From assembly GCA_028706895.1 (NCBI GenBank), contig JAQTVG010000033.1, positions 1-8,364 on the forward strand: a stretch of DNA of 8,364 nucleotides. Direction: 5' to 3'. The number at the start of each line of letters is the position of its first letter. Positions within the stretch are counted from its first letter, which is position 1. The notes below the pieces were generated by a model. The model was not told where the DNA came from, made no database searches, and saw only the letters and a list, made by a program, of their open reading frames with translations. Made by a program: the position numbers and the translations under genes. The DNA is from Candidatus Omnitrophota bacterium. GTDB lineage: Bacteria > Omnitrophota > Gorgyraeia > Gygaellales > Profunditerraquicolaceae. Of the stretch, positions 5,886-8,364 are shown piece after piece.

Positions 5886-5928
5886 GCCCAAACAACTTAC
5901 GTTTACTGTCGTTCCGTAAGTTGTGGGC
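5886..5928 (+). promoter_or_regulatory. Leader hairpin 2 upstream of acyl-CoA dehydrogenase
   Basis: GCCCA (5886-5890), a two-base AA bulge and CAACTTACG (5893-5901) pair with CGTAAGTTG (5915-5923) and TGGGC (5924-5928), closing a 13-nt loop. This is a 14-bp stem ending 9 nt before the AGGAGG of the next gene. No T-run follows directly, so it is not a standard terminator. An mRNA-stabilising, attenuating or protein-binding leader structure is possible. Confidence 0.65.
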
Positions 5929-5937
5929 TCATTTAAT

Positions 5938-5943
5938 AGGAGG
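5938..5943 (+). promoter_or_regulatory. Shine-Dalgarno AGGAGG deciding the acyl-CoA dehydrogenase start
   Basis: A perfect AGGAGG ends 4 nt before ATG 5948. It selects this ATG over the in-frame TTG at 5921, which lies inside the leader hairpin and upstream of the site. Confidence 0.85.
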
Positions 5944-5947
5944 TAGC

Positions 5948-7105
5948 ATGGATTATTTATTGACTGATGAGCAAAAGATGATTCAGGAACTGGCGTGTAA
6001 AATCGCCGTAGAAAAGATAAGGCCTGTAGCAGCTAAATATGACCAGACAGAAGATTATCCGTGGGAGATTATTAAGATTTTAGCGCAATCCGACCTTTTT
6101 GCTATATTTGTGCCTGCGGAATACGGCGGCACAGGAGGCGGTATAATGGATTTATGTATTACGACCGAAGAATTATCACGCGCCTGCGGAGGCATTGCTG
6201 TATGCTATGCTGCTTCAGCTTTAGGCACATTCCCGATTATTCTTTTTGGTAATGATGAACAGAAGAAAAAATACCTTCCTGATTTGGCTAGCGGAGCGAA
6301 AGTCGCTGCATTCGGGATTACCGAACCTGAGGCAGGCTCTGATGCTTCGGCAATCAAGACCACCGCAAAGAAAGTGGGCGACCATTATATTTTGAACGGT
6401 TTGAAGCATTTTATTACCAATGGCGGCGATGCCGAAACTTATGTTGTAATCGCTATGACGGATAAGACAAAAGGCGCAAGAGGCGCTTCCGCGTTTATCG
6501 TAGAAAAGGGCACGCCTGGGTTTACTTTCGGGAAAAAAGAAGAAAAACTCGGCATACGCGCTTCATCAACCCGCGAGCTCGTATTTACAGACTGTAAAAT
6601 ACCTAAAGAGAATTTATTGGCAAAAGAGGGCATGGGTTTTATCGTCACGATGAAAACCTTTGATATGTCCAGGCCCGGCGTAGCAGCGCAGGCATTAGGT
6701 ATTGCGCAAGGGGCATTAGATGTCGCGGTAAAATATGCCAAAGAGAGGCAGCAGTTTGGAAAATCTATTTCCAGCTTTCAGGGTATACAATGGATGTTGG
6801 CAGATATGGCGACGCAAATTGAAGCTAGCCGCGCCTTGATTTATTCCTGCGCCAGGGCAATAGATGCAGGATGTAAAGATGTGGGCACAAGCTCAGCTAT
6901 GGCAAAGATGTATGCTTCTGATGTGGCTATGAAAGTCACTACTGACGCGATACAAATTTTAGGCGGCTACGGCTATATGAAAGATTATCCTGTAGAAAAA
7001 TATATGCGCGACGCCAAGATTACCCAGATTTATGAAGGCACAAACCAGATCCAGAGGAATATTATCGCTTTGGACCTGATCAGGCAGGCAGCCAAAATAA
7101 AATGA
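5948..7105 (+). CDS. Acyl-CoA dehydrogenase (butyryl-CoA dehydrogenase-like)
   Basis: This FAD enzyme of 385 residues interconverts acyl-CoA and trans-2-enoyl-CoA and exchanges electrons with ETF. The N-terminal helical domain opens with LLTDEQKMIQ (4-13). The middle beta domain holds the FAD-binding signature AFGITEPEAGSD (121-132) and FITNGG (155-160). The C-terminal domain has RQQFGKSISSFQ (267-278), ILGGYGYMKDYPVEKYMRD (337-355) and the catalytic base Glu363 in IYEGTNQIQR (361-370), in the short/medium-chain position. The substrate is not fixed by sequence. The anaerobic setting and ETF partners suggest it may run as an enoyl-CoA reductase. Start ATG 5948 is chosen from AGGAGG and the family N-terminus. 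The stop overlaps the etfB ATG by four bases. Confidence 0.95.
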   Translation: MDYLLTDEQKMIQELACKIAVEKIRPVAAKYDQTEDYPWEIIKILAQSDLFAIFVPAEYGGTGGGIMDLCITTEELSRACGGIAVCYAASALGTFPIILFGNDEQKKKYLPDLASGAKVAAFGITEPEAGSDASAIKTTAKKVGDHYILNGLKHFITNGGDAETYVVIAMTDKTKGARGASAFIVEKGTPGFTFGKKEEKLGIRASSTRELVFTDCKIPKENLLAKEGMGFIVTMKTFDMSRPGVAAQALGIAQGALDVAVKYAKERQQFGKSISSFQGIQWMLADMATQIEASRALIYSCARAIDAGCKDVGTSSAMAKMYASDVAMKVTTDAIQILGGYGYMKDYPVEKYMRDAKITQIYEGTNQIQRNIIALDLIRQAAKIK

Positions 7106-7884
7106 ACATAATTGTTTGCATAAAACAGGTTCCCGAAACAACCGAAGTTAAAATTAACCCGGAGACTAATACCTTAATCCGCGAGGGAGTAAAGTCTATC
7201 GTTAATCCTTTTGATGTGTACGCGGTAGAAGAGGCGGTGCGGCTTAAGGAGAAATTCGGCGGTAAGGCCACGGTTGTTACTATGGGCCCTCCGCAAGCAG
7301 AAGCAATTTTAAGGGAAGCAATTTCTGTCGGTATAGATGAGGGTATATTGCTTTCTGACCGCGCCTTTGCCGGAAGCGATACATGGGCGACCAGCTATAC
7401 CTTGTCAGCAGCTATAAAAAAAATCGGCTCCTTTGATTTGATTATCTGCGGTAAGCAGGCTTCCGACGGCGATACCGCGCAAGTCGGGCCGGGAATTTCA
7501 GCGCATTTAGACATACCCCAGGTTACTTATGTCAAAAAAATAGAGGAGATAAAAAACAATATAGCGCGCGTAGAAAGAATGACTGAAGAGGGATTTGAGA
7601 TTATAGAAGTGCCGCTACCCGCGCTTATTACTGTAGTAAAAGAAATTAATACTCCGCGCCTGCCATCTTTAAAAGGCATGATGCGGGCAAAGCAGGCAAA
7701 GATTACACATTGGAAGGCCCAGGATATTGAGGCTCAGGCCGAGAATCTGGGCTTGACAGGGTCGCCGACGCAGGTAGTAAAAATATTTACACCAGCGCCC
7801 CGCGCAGGAGGCCAGGTATTAAAAGGCGAAACTCATGAAATAGCCGAAAAACTGGCAGAGATATTAAAGCCGGAACTTAACTAA
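7102..7884 (+). CDS. etfB: Electron transfer flavoprotein subunit beta
   Basis: EtfB forms a cytoplasmic heterodimer with EtfA and passes electrons to or from the acyl-CoA dehydrogenase. The 260-residue product has the full family layout: MNIIVCIKQVPET (1-13), NPFDVYAVEEAVRLKEKFG (35-53), VVTMGPPQAE (58-67), FAGSDTWATSYTLSAAI (89-105), the flavin/nucleotide segment ASDGDTAQVGP (120-130), PRLPSLKGMMRAKQ (185-198) and TGSPTQVVKIFTP (219-231). The NPFDxYAVEEA and GSPTQVVKxFTP patterns look like the anaerobic, Clostridium-type EtfB group, which includes the electron-bifurcating members, rather than the mitochondrial/Paracoccus type. This is judged by eye. Its ATG overlaps the dehydrogenase stop, and etfA begins 8 nt after its stop. 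Confidence 0.95.
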   Translation: MNIIVCIKQVPETTEVKINPETNTLIREGVKSIVNPFDVYAVEEAVRLKEKFGGKATVVTMGPPQAEAILREAISVGIDEGILLSDRAFAGSDTWATSYTLSAAIKKIGSFDLIICGKQASDGDTAQVGPGISAHLDIPQVTYVKKIEEIKNNIARVERMTEEGFEIIEVPLPALITVVKEINTPRLPSLKGMMRAKQAKITHWKAQDIEAQAENLGLTGSPTQVVKIFTPAPRAGGQVLKGETHEIAEKLAEILKPELN

Positions 7885-7892
7885 AGATAAAT

Positions 7893-8364
7893 ATGCCCAT
7901 ACAGATTATTATAGAAAAATGCACAGGTTGCACATTATGCGTAAGGGCATGCCCTTTTAGCGCTATCACCATAAAAGACAAGAAGGCCGTTATAGACCTG
8001 AATAAGTGTAATCTTTGCGGCGCCTGCGTCCCGAATTGCAAGTTTAAAGCCATACTTCTTGAAAAACCCCAGGCGCGAACTGCATCTAAAGAAGACCTCA
8101 AGGCATATAAAGGAGTTTGGGTTTTTGCCGAACAGAAAAAAGGCAAGGTCCAGTCGGTAGTATATGAGTTGCTCGGTAAGGCAAAAGATTTAGCGGCATC
8201 TTTAGGTACTGATGTTTCAGCAGTGCTTTTAGGCGAACATCTGGAAGAAGAAATCCAGGAGTTGATCTGGCGCGGGGCAGATAAAGTCTATGTGGTTGAG
8301 ACCAGGGAACTGGCTAATTTTCAGGACGAGCCCTACACAAATATTTTGTCAGAGTTAGTTAAAA
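7893..8364 (+). CDS. etfA: EtfA with N-terminal 2[4Fe-4S] ferredoxin domain, 5' part
   Basis: The first 157 codons of an electron transfer flavoprotein alpha subunit are visible; the rest lies beyond the window. The N-terminus is a bacterial-type ferredoxin domain with two complete cluster motifs: Cys10, 13, 16, 20 followed by Pro, and Cys39, 42, 45, 49. After a short linker, GVWVFAEQKKGKVQSVVYEL begins the EtfA alpha/beta domain, continuing through LGTDVSAVLLG and GADKVYVVE, as in EtfA. This fusion occurs in anaerobic ETFs such as CarE of Acetobacterium and lactate-dehydrogenase ETFs. The FAD-binding C-terminal domain cannot be checked. The ATG at 7893 fits the ferredoxin start; only a weak purine stretch precedes it. 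It completes a dehydrogenase-etfB-etfA operon. Confidence 0.93.
   Translation, partial: MPIQIIIEKCTGCTLCVRACPFSAITIKDKKAVIDLNKCNLCGACVPNCKFKAILLEKPQARTASKEDLKAYKGVWVFAEQKKGKVQSVVYELLGKAKDLAASLGTDVSAVLLGEHLEEEIQELIWRGADKVYVVETRELANFQDEPYTNILSELVK

Noticed and set aside
5921..5947. TTG 5921 as the acyl-CoA dehydrogenase start
   Set aside because: It lies within the leader hairpin and upstream of AGGAGG (5938-5943). The extra residues WAHLIGGS are not part of the family N-terminus.

Overview
The window is bacterial, moderately AT-rich by eye, and very densely coded. All recognisable genes lie on the + strand, and many are joined by 4-base ATGA or GTGA stop/start overlaps. The order pgk-tpiA-secG, short intergenic gaps, an anaerobic-type acyl-CoA dehydrogenase/ETF cluster and a single-domain ArgA-like acetyltransferase fit an anaerobic, fermentative, uncultivated lineage. 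Candidatus Omnitrophota or a relative is my guess. That placement is inference from gene content and protein style; no rRNA or tRNA marker is present.

Region 1 (1-3161) is a glycolysis/secretion operon: the 3' part of pgk (cut by the window edge), tpiA, secG, then a BT1/MFS-type 12-TM transporter. The transporter has no ATG, GTG or TTG start that keeps its first membrane helix. Its best start is a CTG at 2013, inside the end of secG, 9 nt after a perfect AGGAGG.

Region 2 (3162-3521) has no gene. It holds a 186-bp imperfect palindrome that begins on the last base of the transporter stop codon, a second long inverted repeat (3378-3436), and a short set of interleaved inverted repeats (3435-3462). 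A consensus-like promoter follows, whose -10 box is so close to the marC ATG that the marC mRNA would be leaderless or nearly so.

Region 3 (3522-5813) is a marC-glgC-GNAT operon: a MarC-family membrane protein, ADP-glucose pyrophosphorylase (glycogen synthesis), and an ArgA-like N-acetyltransferase with a cysteine-rich tail.

Region 4 (5814-8364) starts with a promoter and a leader of about 105 nt that is almost filled by two consecutive hairpins. It leads into an acyl-CoA dehydrogenase, etfB and the first 157 codons of an etfA that carries an N-terminal 2x[4Fe-4S] ferredoxin domain. This architecture is shared with flavin-based electron-bifurcating acyl-CoA dehydrogenase/ETF complexes such as CarCDE of Acetobacterium woodii. 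It suggests NADH oxidation coupled to enoyl-CoA and ferredoxin reduction.

Together the genes cover lower glycolysis, storage glycogen and anaerobic electron disposal. The least explained parts are the palindromic spacer at 3161-3462, the CTG start, and the structured leader at 5842-5928. No convincing Rho-independent terminator, tRNA, CRISPR array, transposase or phage gene is visible.
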